Source of the DNA: Lutibaculum sp963816555
GTDB lineage: Bacteria > Pseudomonadota > Alphaproteobacteria > Rhizobiales > Tepidamorphaceae
Assembly: GCA_963816555.1 (NCBI GenBank)
Contig: CAWFLD010000017.1
Location: 62,001-126,000, forward strand
Direction: 5' to 3'
Length of the DNA: 64,000 bases
Of the stretch, positions 30,275 through 38,955 are shown one piece after another. Numbering within the stretch: position 1 is the first letter of the stretch; each line of letters starts with the position of its first letter. The notes under the pieces were generated by a model. That model was not told where the DNA came from and did no database searches. It saw only the letters and a list, made by a program, of their open reading frames with translations. Position numbers and translations under genes: made by a program.

Positions 30275-30574
30275 ATGTCCGAGACCTCCCGCCCCACGGC
30301 CACGCACGAAATCCAGCTCGACGACAACCTGGTGCGGGTGACGCGCTGGAGCTTCGAGCCGGGCGCCGAGACCGGCTGGCACACGCACGGCATGAACTAC
30401 GTGGTCGTGCCGCTGACGACGTGCCACTACCTGATCGAGGAGCCCGGCGGCCAGAGCCGCGAGGTCACGGTCCAGGCCGGCCAGAGCTACAGCCGGGAGT
30501 CCGGCACGGTGCACAACATCATCAACAACGGCAGCGAGCCGATGAGCTTCGTCGAGGTCGAGATGAAGGAGTAG
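30275..30574 (+). CDS. small cupin-domain protein
   Basis: 99-residue single-domain cupin. The metal-binding motif is visible as GAETGWHTHGMNYVVVPL (two His, Glu earlier) with the second motif around GTVHNIINNGSEP (His). The start ATG has AGGAG overlapping the mmsA stop codon, so it is coupled to mmsA; the ureidopropionase follows after 49 nt. No enzyme of pyrimidine degradation is known to be a stand-alone cupin of this kind, so its role (sensor, isomerase or accessory) is unknown. Confidence 0.85.
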   Translation: MSETSRPTATHEIQLDDNLVRVTRWSFEPGAETGWHTHGMNYVVVPLTTCHYLIEEPGGQSREVTVQAGQSYSRESGTVHNIINNGSEPMSFVEVEMKE

Positions 30575-30623
30575 CCCTCGGCCGGCTGCACGACGGAGGC
30601 GAAAAGAGCTCGAGAGAGGTGAC

Positions 30624-31874
30624 ATGACGACGCCGGCCGACAACCTGCGCATCAACGGCGACCGCCTTTGGGATTCGATCATGGAGATGGCCAGGATCGG
30701 GCCCGGCGTCCGCGGCGGCAACAACCGCCAGACCCTGACCGACGCGGACAAGGAGGGCAGGGACCTCTTCAGGTCGTGGTGCGAGGCCGCCGGCATGAGC
30801 GTCGGCGTCGACAAGATGGGCAACATGTTCGCCCATCGCGCCGGCGAGGACGACAGCCTCGACCCCGTGATGGTCGGCAGCCACCTCGACACCCAGCCGA
30901 CCGGCGGCAAGTACGACGGCGTGCTCGGCGTCCTCGGCGCGCTGGAGATCGTGCGGACGCTGAACGATCTCGGCATCAGGACGAAGCGGCCGATCGAGGT
31001 CGTCAACTGGACGAACGAGGAGGGCACGCGCTTCGCCCCCGCCATGCTGGCCTCCGGCGTCTTCGCCGGCGTGCACGAGCAGGACTGGGCCTACGGGCGC
31101 ACCGATGCCGAGGGCAAGAGCTTCGGCGACGAGCTGAAGCGCATCGGCTATGTCGGCGACGAGCCGGTCGGTGCCCGCAAGCTGCACGCCTTCTACGAGC
31201 TGCACATCGAGCAGGGCCCGATCCTCGAGGACGAGGGCATCGACATCGGCGTCGTCGGCCACGGCCAGGGCCTGAAATGGCTGCAGGTGACGCTGACCGG
31301 CAAGGAGAGCCATACCGGCTCGACGCCGATGCCCAAGCGCGTCAATGCCGGGCTCGGCATGGCGCGGGTCACCGAGCTCGTCGACCGGGTCGCCTGGGAG
31401 AACGCCCCTCACGCCGTCGGCGCGATCGGCCAGGCCAACGTCTACCCGAACTCGCGCAACGTCATCCCGGGCAAGGCGGTCTTCACGATCGACATCCGCT
31501 CGCCCGACCTGGCCGTGCTCGACGGGATGGACGAGAAGATCCGCGCCGGCATTGCCGAGATCGCCGGGCAGATGGGCCTCGGCCACGAGATCGAGCAGGT
31601 CGGCCATTTCGACCCCGTCACCTTCGACGAGACCTGCGTCTCGCGGATCCGCAACGCTGCGGAGCGGCTCGGCTACTCGCACCGCGACATCGTCTCCGGC
31701 GCCGGCCACGACGCCTGCTGGATCAACCGGGTCGCGCCGACCGCCATGGTCATGTGCCCCTGCGTCGACGGCCTGTCGCACAACGAGGACGAGGAGATCA
31801 CCAAGGAGTGGGCGACCGCCGGCGCCGAGGTGCTGTTCCACGCCGTGGTGGAGACCGCGGAGATTGTGGAGTGA
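30624..31874 (+). CDS. beta-ureidopropionase (N-carbamoyl-beta-alanine amidohydrolase)
   Basis: 416-residue Zn/Mn-dependent amidase of the M20-like hydantoinase/carbamoylase family, third step of reductive pyrimidine degradation. Metal ligands are visible in MVGSHLDTQPTGGKYDG (His, Asp), NWTNEEGTRF (Glu), YELHIEQGP and the late CVDGLSHNEDE (His). An internal dimerisation domain occupies about 205-320. The neighbours preTA and hydA make carbamoyl-beta-alanine the likely substrate rather than an L-carbamoyl amino acid. The ATG follows GAGAGAGGTG. Confidence 0.93.
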   Translation: MTTPADNLRINGDRLWDSIMEMARIGPGVRGGNNRQTLTDADKEGRDLFRSWCEAAGMSVGVDKMGNMFAHRAGEDDSLDPVMVGSHLDTQPTGGKYDGVLGVLGALEIVRTLNDLGIRTKRPIEVVNWTNEEGTRFAPAMLASGVFAGVHEQDWAYGRTDAEGKSFGDELKRIGYVGDEPVGARKLHAFYELHIEQGPILEDEGIDIGVVGHGQGLKWLQVTLTGKESHTGSTPMPKRVNAGLGMARVTELVDRVAWENAPHAVGAIGQANVYPNSRNVIPGKAVFTIDIRSPDLAVLDGMDEKIRAGIAEIAGQMGLGHEIEQVGHFDPVTFDETCVSRIRNAAERLGYSHRDIVSGAGHDACWINRVAPTAMVMCPCVDGLSHNEDEEITKEWATAGAEVLFHAVVETAEIVE

Positions 31875-31964
31875 CGGGTGCATTGCGCCCGATCCGCCAG
31901 GCTGCGCCCCGTAGCTGAAATGTTTCAAACACCTAGCGCATCGACTTAAAGCGGAGGAGGAGCC

Positions 31965-33416
31965 ATGTCGAAGGTCATCAAGGGCGGCACGGTCGTCACC
32001 GCGGACCGCAGCTACGAGGCCGACGTCCTGATCGAGGGCGACAAGATCGTCGAGATCGGCAAGGACCTGAAGGGCGACGAGACGCTCGACGCCACCGGCT
32101 GCTACGTCATGCCGGGCGGCATCGACCCGCACTGCCACTTCGAGATGCCCTTCATGGGCACGCACTCCGCCGACAATTTCGAGAGCGGCACGCGCGCGGG
32201 ACTCGCCGGCGGCACGACCATGTCGGTCGATTTCTGCCTGCCGAGCCCCGGCCAGTCGCTGCTCGAGGCGCTCGCCGTGTGGCAGCAGAAATCCTCGCTC
32301 GCCTGCGCCGACTATTCCTACCACATGGCGATCACCTGGTGGGGCGAGCAGGTGTTCGACGAGATGGCCGAGGTCGTCGACCGCGGCATGAACACCTTCA
32401 AGCACTTCATGGCCTACAAGGGCGCGCTGATGGTGGAGGACGACGAGATGTTCGCCTCCTTCCAGCGCTGCGCGAGCCTCGGCGCGATGCCGCTCGTCCA
32501 TGCGGAGAACGGCGACGTGGTCGCCTCGATGCAGCAGCGGCTGATGGCCGAGGGCAACAACGGGCCCGAGGGCCACGCCTATTCCCGGCCCGTCGAGGTC
32601 GAGGGCGAGGCGGCCAACCGCGCCATCATGATCGCCGACATGGCCAACGTGCCGCTCTACATCGTCCACGTCTCCTGCGAGCAGGCGCACGAGGCGATCC
32701 GGCGGGCCCGCCAGAAGGGCATGCGCGTCTTCGGCGAGCCGCTGATCCAGCACCTCGTGCTCGACGAGAGCGAGTATTCGAACCCCGACTGGGACCACGC
32801 GGCGCGCCGGGTGATGTCGCCGCCCTTCCGCAACAAGATGCACCAGGACAGCCTCTGGGCCGGCCTCCAGTCGGGCAGCCTGCAGGTGGTGGCGACCGAC
32901 CACTGCGCCTTCACGACCGACCAGAAGCGCACCGGCGTCGGCGACTTCACGAAGATCCCGAACGGCACCGGCGGCATAGAGGATCGCATGCCGATCCTGT
33001 GGACGCGCGGCGTGAACACCGGCCGGCTGACGCCGAACGAGTTCGTCGCGGTCACCTCGACCAACATCGCCAAGATCCTCAACATGTACCCGAAGAAGGG
33101 GGCGATCGTCGAAGGCGCCGACGCCGACATCGTCGTGTGGGATCCGAAGCGCTCGAAGACGATCTCGGCCGACACGCAGCAGTCGGCGATCGACTACAAC
33201 GTCTTCGAGGGGATCGAGGTGGAGGGCCTGCCGCGCTACACGCTGACGCGCGGCAAGGTGGCGGTCGAGGAATCGACGGTGAAGGCGGAGCCCGGCCACG
33301 GCAAGTTCGTGCCGCGCGAGGCGAACCCGCCGACCAACAAGGCGCTCCTGAAGTGGAAGGAGCTCACCGCGCCCCGCAAGGTGGAGCGCACCGGCATCCC
33401 GGCGACCGGCGTTTGA
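31965..33416 (+). CDS. hydA: dihydropyrimidinase (D-hydantoinase)
   Basis: 483-residue amidohydrolase opening dihydrouracil or dihydrothymine. The bi-metal site is complete: DPHCHFEMPF, the carboxylated Lys in FKHFMAYKGAL, VHAENGDV, IVHVSCEQAHE and ATDHCAF. The start ATG has GGAGGAGGAG upstream. The 90-nt gap from the ureidopropionase holds a short GAAA-TG-TTTC dyad of unknown meaning. It ends 22 nt before the ABC transporter ATPase gene, so transport and degradation are probably co-transcribed. Confidence 0.96.
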   Translation: MSKVIKGGTVVTADRSYEADVLIEGDKIVEIGKDLKGDETLDATGCYVMPGGIDPHCHFEMPFMGTHSADNFESGTRAGLAGGTTMSVDFCLPSPGQSLLEALAVWQQKSSLACADYSYHMAITWWGEQVFDEMAEVVDRGMNTFKHFMAYKGALMVEDDEMFASFQRCASLGAMPLVHAENGDVVASMQQRLMAEGNNGPEGHAYSRPVEVEGEAANRAIMIADMANVPLYIVHVSCEQAHEAIRRARQKGMRVFGEPLIQHLVLDESEYSNPDWDHAARRVMSPPFRNKMHQDSLWAGLQSGSLQVVATDHCAFTTDQKRTGVGDFTKIPNGTGGIEDRMPILWTRGVNTGRLTPNEFVAVTSTNIAKILNMYPKKGAIVEGADADIVVWDPKRSKTISADTQQSAIDYNVFEGIEVEGLPRYTLTRGKVAVEESTVKAEPGHGKFVPREANPPTNKALLKWKELTAPRKVERTGIPATGV

Positions 33417-33438
33417 CGGCGTGGCGGGACAGGAGGCC

Positions 33439-34290
33439 ATGACCGCGCAGGCTGCCACGGAGCGGACGGCCGGCACGGCGCCCGCAAGGCCTGCGGAGCG
33501 GGCAGCCTCGGCCGTGCCCGCGGTCGAGGCGAAGGGGCTCTCGCTGACCTTCGAGACGGCCGACAGCCCTGTCCAGGCGCTGAAGGACATCGACCTCACC
33601 GTGGGCCGGGGCGAGTTCGTCTCGTTCATCGGTCCGTCCGGCTGCGGCAAGACCACGCTCCTGCGCGTCATTGCCGATCTCGAGCAGCCGACGGCCGGCG
33701 AGATCCTCGTCAACGGCGTGAGCCCCGACGAGGCGCGCCAGAACCGCGCCTATGGCTACGTCTTCCAGGCGCCGGCGCTCTATCCCTGGCGCACGATTCC
33801 ACGGAACGTCGCGCTGCCGCTCGAGATCATGGGCGTTCGAGGGGCGGACCGGAGGGAGCGCATCGCGAGGAACCTCGAGCTCGTGAACCTCTCGGGCTTC
33901 GAGAAGAAATATCCCTGGCAGCTCTCGGGCGGCATGCAGCAGCGGGCCTCGATCGCCCGCGCGCTGTCCTTCGATCCCGACCTCCTGCTGATGGACGAGC
34001 CGTTCGGCGCGCTCGACGAGATCGTCCGCGACCACCTGAACGAACAGCTCCTGAAGCTCTGGGCGAAGACGGAGAAGACGGTCGTCTTCGTCACGCATTC
34101 GATTCCCGAGGCGGTCTATCTCTCGACCAAGATCGTCGTCATGTCGCCGCGCCCGGGCCGGATCCACGACGTCATCGACAGCGACCTGCCGCGCGAGCGG
34201 CCGCTCGACATCCGCGAGACGCCGCAGTTCCTCGAGATCGCCCACCGGGTCCGCGAGGGCCTGAGGGCAGGGCACTCCTATGACGATTGA
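33439..34290 (+). CDS. NitT/TauT-type ABC transporter ATP-binding protein
   Basis: About 283-residue ATPase of an import system. Walker A GPSGCGKTTL, Q loop FQAPALYPWRT, signature LSGGMQQRASIARAL, Walker B LLLMDEPFGALDEI and switch His VTHSIPEA are all present. An Ala-rich tail precedes the domain. AGGAGG sits only 2 nt before the chosen ATG, so the GTG six codons upstream or a later GTG could be the true start. It overlaps permease 1 by 11 nt. Context in the pyrimidine locus makes a pyrimidine or dihydropyrimidine substrate plausible. Confidence 0.93.
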   Translation: MTAQAATERTAGTAPARPAERAASAVPAVEAKGLSLTFETADSPVQALKDIDLTVGRGEFVSFIGPSGCGKTTLLRVIADLEQPTAGEILVNGVSPDEARQNRAYGYVFQAPALYPWRTIPRNVALPLEIMGVRGADRRERIARNLELVNLSGFEKKYPWQLSGGMQQRASIARALSFDPDLLLMDEPFGALDEIVRDHLNEQLLKLWAKTEKTVVFVTHSIPEAVYLSTKIVVMSPRPGRIHDVIDSDLPRERPLDIRETPQFLEIAHRVREGLRAGHSYDD

Positions 34291-35219
34291 GCGCACCGCC
34301 GAGCCGGGCGCGGCCATCGGCTACGAGGCCTCGCCGGGCCTGTGGTCGCGGCTGATGTCGGGCTCCGTCGGGCCGGTGGTCGTCGTCTGCATCGCGATCG
34401 TCGTCGTCTGGTATCTCGGCGCGATCGCGCTCAACTATCCGTTCGCGAGCGAGACGCTGGCGCGGGGAGGGGACTACACGACGGCGCAGCTCGTCCACGA
34501 GACGCTGAACCAGGAGCGCCCCGTCCTGCCCTCGCCGCACCAGGTGGCGGCCGAGATCTGGAAGACCACGGTCGCGGTCAAGCCGACCTCGAAGCGCAGC
34601 CTCGTCTATCACGGCTGCATCACGCTTTCCTCGACCCTCACCGGCTTCGTCTTCGGCACGATCCTCGGCATCCTGCTGGCCGTCGGCATCGTCCACTCGC
34701 GCACGCTCGACATGAGCCTGATGCCCTGGATCATCGCGTCGCAGACGATCCCGATCCTCGCCATCGCGCCGATGATCGTCGTCGTCCTCGCCTCGATCGG
34801 CGTCACGGGGCTTTTGCCGAAGGCGGTGATCTCGACCTATCTGAGCTTCTTTCCCGTCACGGTGGGCATGGTGAAGGGCCTGCGCTCGCCGGACCCCATG
34901 CATCTCGACCTGATGCGGACCTACAATGCCAGCCGCGCGCAGGTGTTCTGGAAGCTGCGCTGGCCGTCGGCGCTGCCGTTCCTCTTCACCTCGATGAAGG
35001 TCGGCATCGCGGCCTCGCCTCGTCGGCGCGATCGTCGGCGAGATGCCGACCGGCGCGGTCGCGGGGCTCGGGGCGCGGCTGCTGTCGGGCTCCTATTACG
35101 GGCAGACCGTGCAGATCTGGTCGGCGCTGCTGGCCGCGTCGCTGATGGCAGGCGTTCTCGTCGGCATCGTCGGGATCGGGCAGGGGATCGTGCAGCGGCG
35201 CATGGGGGCACGGGGATGA
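34280..35219 (+). CDS. ABC transporter permease 1 of NMT1-type importer (one frameshift near 35018)
   Basis: Membrane subunit of the BPD permease family. A first membrane segment near residues 35-53 is followed by a long loop, then the permease core: STLTGFVFGTILGILLAVGIV, WIIASQTIPILAIAPMIVV, GLLPKAVISTYLSFFPVTVGM and the EAA-type loop LMRTYNASRAQVFWKLRWPSALPFLF. One apparent extra base near 35018 splits IAAS from LVGAIVGEMPTGAVAGLG; the reconstructed protein has 312 residues. It overlaps the ATPase gene by 11 nt, and its stop overlaps the next start (ATGA). Confidence 0.88.
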
Positions 35220-36311
35220 GCGGACGCCCGCCCCTGCTGCCCGCTCTCGCCGGTCTCTTCGCCCTCCTCGCCGCGGTCCTGCTGGCCGTCGGCTGGGCGC
35301 CCGGCGCGCCGGTTCTCGTTCTCGCGGCCCTGATCCTGACGGGGGCGGCGGGGATCGCCATCGCGCGGCCCGCAGCGACCCTCGCCGCCTCGGGCATCGC
35401 CGCCCATCTCGGGGCGCTCGCGCTCGTGATGACGCTCGACGAGCGGGCAGGGCAGCGGGCACCGGCTTCTGGTGCCTCGCGATCTCCTCCTGGCTGACGG
35501 CCTGGCTCTTCGTGCAGACGCTCGCGGGCCTGTCGCCGTCGGGCAAGGCGGCGCGGCGGGGGCTCTCGCTCCTGGTGCCGCTGGTCTTCGGCCTCTGGCT
35601 GATCGTGCTGTGGGAGGTCCTGGTGCGCGGCTTCGGCGTGCCGCCGGTGCTGCTGCCGGCGCCGAGCGCGATCTGGGCGCGCCTCGTCTCCTCCGTGGGC
35701 ACGCTGGCCGCGGATTTCCGCCAGACCTTCCTCAAGGCGGTGCTGGCCGGCTACGCGATGGGGTGCGGCGCGGGCTTCCTCGTGGCGATCCTCGTCGACC
35801 GCGTGCCGTTCCTGCGGCGCGGGCTCCTGCCGATCGGCAACCTCGTGAGCGCGCTGCCGATCGTCGGCGTGGCGCCGATCATGGTCATGTGGTTCGGCTT
35901 CGACTGGCCGTCCAAGGCGGCGGTCGTGGTCATCATGACCTTCTTCCCGATGCTGGTGAACACGGTGGCGGGCCTCGAGGCGGCGGGGCACATGGAGCGC
36001 GACCTGATGCGCACCTATGCCGCCGACTACCGGCAATCGCTGATGAAGCTCGGCTGCCGGCGGCGCTGCCGTTCATCTTCAACGCCCTCAAGATCAACTC
36101 CACGCTCGCCTTGATCGGCGCCATCGTCGCCGAGTTTTTCGGCACGCCGATCGTCGGCATGGGGTTTCGGATCTCGACCGAGGTCGGGCGCATGAACATC
36201 GACATGGTCTGGGCCGAGATCGCGGTCGCGGCCGTCGCGGGCTCGCTGTTCTACGCGATCGTCAGCCTGACCGAGAGGGCGTTCACCTTCTGGCACCCGT
36301 CATACCGATAA
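35216..36311 (+). CDS. ABC transporter permease 2 with N-terminal membrane extension (two frameshifts)
   Basis: Second permease. Residues 1-95 form extra hydrophobic segments (ALAGLFALLAAVLLAVGW, VLVLAALILTGAAGIAIA, GIAAHLGALALVMTL). A missing base near 35448 moves the frame; it resumes as TGFWCLAISSWLTAWLFVQT and the BPD permease core (LVFGLWLIVLWEVLVRGF, PIVGVAPIMVMWFGFDWPS). A second missing base at 36050/36051 separates SLMKL from RLPAALPFIFNALK, whose frame runs to the stop. Reconstructed length is 365 residues. A GTG at 35512 could start a shorter permease, but hydrophobic continuity across the break favours a single protein. Confidence 0.82.
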
Positions 36312-36338
36312 GGCGGGACAGAGCAAGCAGAGGAGTAG

Positions 36339-37367
36339 ATGGGGAACATGAAGAAACTGATCGCGGGCCTCGGGCTCACGACCGCGCTGATCGCTCTTGC
36401 CGGAGCGGCGCAGGCGGCCGACGACGTGACGCTCCAGCTCAAGTGGGTCACGCAGGGCCAGTTCGCGGGCTACTACGTGGCACAGGACAAGGGCTACTAC
36501 GAGGAGGCCGGCCTCGACGTCACGATCAAGCCGGGCGGCCCCGACATCGCGCCGGAGCAGGTGATCGCCGGCGGCGGCGCCGACGTCATCGTCGACTGGA
36601 TGCCGGCGGCGCTGGCGGCGCGCGAGAAGGGCCTGAAGCTCGTCAACATCGCGCAGCCCTTCCAGAAGTCGGGCATGGAGCTGACCTGCCGCAAGGAGAC
36701 GGGCATCGAGAAGCCCGAGGACTTCAAGGGCAAGACGCTCGGCGTCTGGTTCTTCGGCAACGAGTATCCGTTCCTGTCCTGGATGTCGAAGCTCGGCATC
36801 CCGACCGACGGCAGCGACGGCGGCGTGACCGTCATCAAGCAGGGCTTCAACGTCGATCCGCTGCTGCAGAAGCAGGCCGACTGCATCTCGACCATGACCT
36901 ACAACGAGTACTGGCAGGTCATCGACGCCGGCATTCCGGCCGACGACCTCAAGGTCTTCAAGTACGAGGACCAGGGCGTCGCGACGCTGGAGGACGGCCT
37001 CTACGTCATGGAGGACGACCTCAAGGACGGCGCCTTCGTCGACAAGATGGCGCGCTTCGTGAAGGCGTCCATGAAGGGCTGGCAGTACGCCAAGGAGCAT
37101 CCCGACGAGGCCGCCGAGATCGTGCTCGACAACGACGCGACCGGCGCCCAGACCGAGAAGCACCAGAAGCGGATGGTGAGGGAAACGATCAAGCTGCTCG
37201 GCGACGACGCCGCGCTCGACGAGGACGCCTACCAGCGCACCGTCGACACGCTGATGAGCGGCGGGTCGGACCCGGTCATCACCAAGAAGCCGGAGGGCGC
37301 CTACACCCACGCGGTGACGGACGAAGTCCGCGCAGATGTGAGGCGGGGCCTCGCGACCGGCACGTGA
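36339..37367 (+). CDS. NMT1/THI5-like ABC transporter substrate-binding protein
   Basis: Periplasmic binding protein, 342 residues. A signal peptide (KKLIAGLGLTTALIALAGAAQA) is followed by the NMT1 fold start DDVTLQLKWVTQGQFAGYYVAQDKGYY, a signature also found in hydroxymethylpyrimidine-binding ThiY proteins. GAGGAG precedes the first ATG; a second ATG three codons on is also possible. It follows the two permeases and closes the operon, with a strong terminator after it. A pyrimidine-like ring as ligand fits both the family and the neighbours; direct evidence is lacking. Confidence 0.92.
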   Translation: MGNMKKLIAGLGLTTALIALAGAAQAADDVTLQLKWVTQGQFAGYYVAQDKGYYEEAGLDVTIKPGGPDIAPEQVIAGGGADVIVDWMPAALAAREKGLKLVNIAQPFQKSGMELTCRKETGIEKPEDFKGKTLGVWFFGNEYPFLSWMSKLGIPTDGSDGGVTVIKQGFNVDPLLQKQADCISTMTYNEYWQVIDAGIPADDLKVFKYEDQGVATLEDGLYVMEDDLKDGAFVDKMARFVKASMKGWQYAKEHPDEAAEIVLDNDATGAQTEKHQKRMVRETIKLLGDDAALDEDAYQRTVDTLMSGGSDPVITKKPEGAYTHAVTDEVRADVRRGLATGT

Positions 37368-37372
37368 CGGGG

Positions 37373-37395
37373 AAGGGGGCTTCGGCCCCCTTTTT
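37373..37395 (+). terminator. intrinsic terminator of the pyrimidine catabolism/ABC operon
   Basis: An 8-bp stem (aagggggc / gccccctt) is capped by a ttcg tetraloop and followed by a run of five T. It sits 6 nt after the binding-protein stop codon. Confidence 0.93.
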
Positions 37396-37517
37396 CGCAT
37401 CCGGCGCCGGTGGATCGCGCGCGGGCCCTTTGCCGTTTCAAAGCGGGCTGCTATTGCGCCATCACAAGCACGCCGGGCGCCATGCGCCGGTCCGGAACGC
37501 GGCAGGGAAGACACAGA

Positions 37518-38147
37518 ATGAGCCACGTCACCGTCGTCGATCATCCGCTCGTCCAGCACAAGCTGACGCTGTTGCGCGACAAGAACAGGTCCACGGCCGG
37601 TTTCCGCCGGCTCATCAAGGAGGTGGCGCTGTTCCTCGGCTACGAGGTGACGCGCGACCTCGAGCTGACCACGGAGCACATCGAGACGCCGATCTGCGAG
37701 ATGGATGCGCCGAAGCTCAAGGGCAAGAAGCTCGTGCTGGCCTCGATCCTCCGGGCCGGCGAGGGGATGCTCGAGGGGCTGATCGACCTCGTGCCGTCCG
37801 CCCGCATCGCCCATATCGGCCTCTACCGCGACCCCGAGACGCTGAAGCCCGTCCAGTACTACTTCAAGGCGCCCTCCGACATCGACGAGCGGCTGGTCAT
37901 CGTCGTCGACCCCATGCTCGCCACGGGCAACTCGGTCTCGCACGCGATCACCCTCCTCAAGGAGGCCGGCGCGAAGGAGATCCGCCTGCTCTGCCTGCTC
38001 GCCGCGCCCGAGGGCATCAAGGCGCTTCAGGAGCGCCACCCCGACGTGCCGATCTACACCGCCGCGATCGACAGCCACCTCAACGAGCACGGCTACATCG
38101 TGCCGGGCCTCGGCGATGCCGGCGACCGGATGTTCGGCACGAAGTAG
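37518..38147 (+). CDS. upp: uracil phosphoribosyltransferase
   Basis: 209-residue salvage enzyme making UMP from uracil and PRPP. The start MSHVTVVDHPLVQHKLTLLRD is canonical; further upstream ATG or GTG codons are not. The PRPP loop VVDPMLATGNS and the uracil-binding end YIVPGLGDAGDRMFGTK are intact. It lies just beyond the terminator of the catabolic operon and is likely transcribed separately, so salvage and degradation of uracil sit side by side. Confidence 0.98.
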   Translation: MSHVTVVDHPLVQHKLTLLRDKNRSTAGFRRLIKEVALFLGYEVTRDLELTTEHIETPICEMDAPKLKGKKLVLASILRAGEGMLEGLIDLVPSARIAHIGLYRDPETLKPVQYYFKAPSDIDERLVIVVDPMLATGNSVSHAITLLKEAGAKEIRLLCLLAAPEGIKALQERHPDVPIYTAAIDSHLNEHGYIVPGLGDAGDRMFGTK

Positions 38148-38281
38148 GGCGGGCAGCGCGGCGTCACATCGGTGACATGGGAGCCGCGCTAGAGGCTGGG
38201 ACGTCCGACGCGGCGGGCCCGCGCCCGCGAGGATCGGAAGAGGGCGCCGGAGGTTCGGCGAGACGTCTGGAGGAGGGCGCA

Positions 38282-38896
38282 GTGCCGACGAAACTGTCCG
38301 AGACGCCGCTCGTGCACGAGACGGCGGAGGTCGTGTCCTCGACGCTCGGCCGCTACACCGAGGTGGCCGAGCGCAGCCGCATCTCCGAGACGACCCTCGG
38401 CGACTATTCCTACGTCATGCAGGATTGCTCGATCTGGTGCGCCGGGATCGGCAAGTTCGCCAATATCGCGGCTGCCGTCCGCATCAACGCCACGAACCAT
38501 CCGCTCGACCGGCCGACGCTGCACCATTTCACCTATCGCTCCGGCGACTACTGGGACGACGCCGACACCGACGAGGCGTTCTTCGGCTGGCGGCGCGACC
38601 ACAGGATCGCGATCGGCCACGACACGTGGATCGGCCACGGCGCCATCCTGCTGCCGGGCGTCACGCTCGGCGACGGCGCGGTCGTCGGCGCGGGCGCGGT
38701 CGTGACGAAGGACGTGGCGCCTTACGCGATCGTCGCGGGATCGCCGGCGCGGCCGATCCGCGACCGGTTTCCGCGGGACGTCGCCGAGCGCATGCGCGCG
38801 CTCGCCTGGTGGGACTGGAGCCACGAGCGGCTGCGCGAGGCGCTGCCGGATTTCCGGGCCCTGAGCCCCGAGGCATTCCTCGAGAAGCACGGGTGA
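38282..38896 (+). CDS. hexapeptide-repeat acyltransferase, phosphonate-metabolism type
   Basis: 204-residue left-handed beta-helix transferase. Hexapeptide repeats run from about HETAEVVSSTLGRYTEVAERSRI to IGHDTWIGHGAILLPGVTLGDGAVVGAGAVVTKDV, ending in APYAIVAGSPARPIRDRF and the helical tail ALAWWDWSHERLREALPDF. NHPLDRPTLHHFTYRSGDYW places it in the transferase family usually encoded in phn (C-P lyase) operons. No other phn gene is in the window. The GTG start has GGAGGAGGG upstream. Confidence 0.88.
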   Translation: MPTKLSETPLVHETAEVVSSTLGRYTEVAERSRISETTLGDYSYVMQDCSIWCAGIGKFANIAAAVRINATNHPLDRPTLHHFTYRSGDYWDDADTDEAFFGWRRDHRIAIGHDTWIGHGAILLPGVTLGDGAVVGAGAVVTKDVAPYAIVAGSPARPIRDRFPRDVAERMRALAWWDWSHERLREALPDFRALSPEAFLEKHG

Positions 38897-38955
38897 GGCG
38901 AGGGCGCATCCGCGCTCCCCGCCCCCGTCCCGGCACCGCGCCGGCGCCCGCAGGC

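Noticed and set aside
30522..33713. 1063-codon open frame on the minus strand
   Set aside because: Antisense to ureidopropionase and hydA, which carry all catalytic residues; composition typical of shadow frames.
35216..35497. A separate 93-residue membrane protein gene ahead of permease 2
   Set aside because: Hydrophobic segments continue smoothly in the next frame after one missing base, and the end of the short frame is polar nonsense. A single longer permease is more likely, although not certain.
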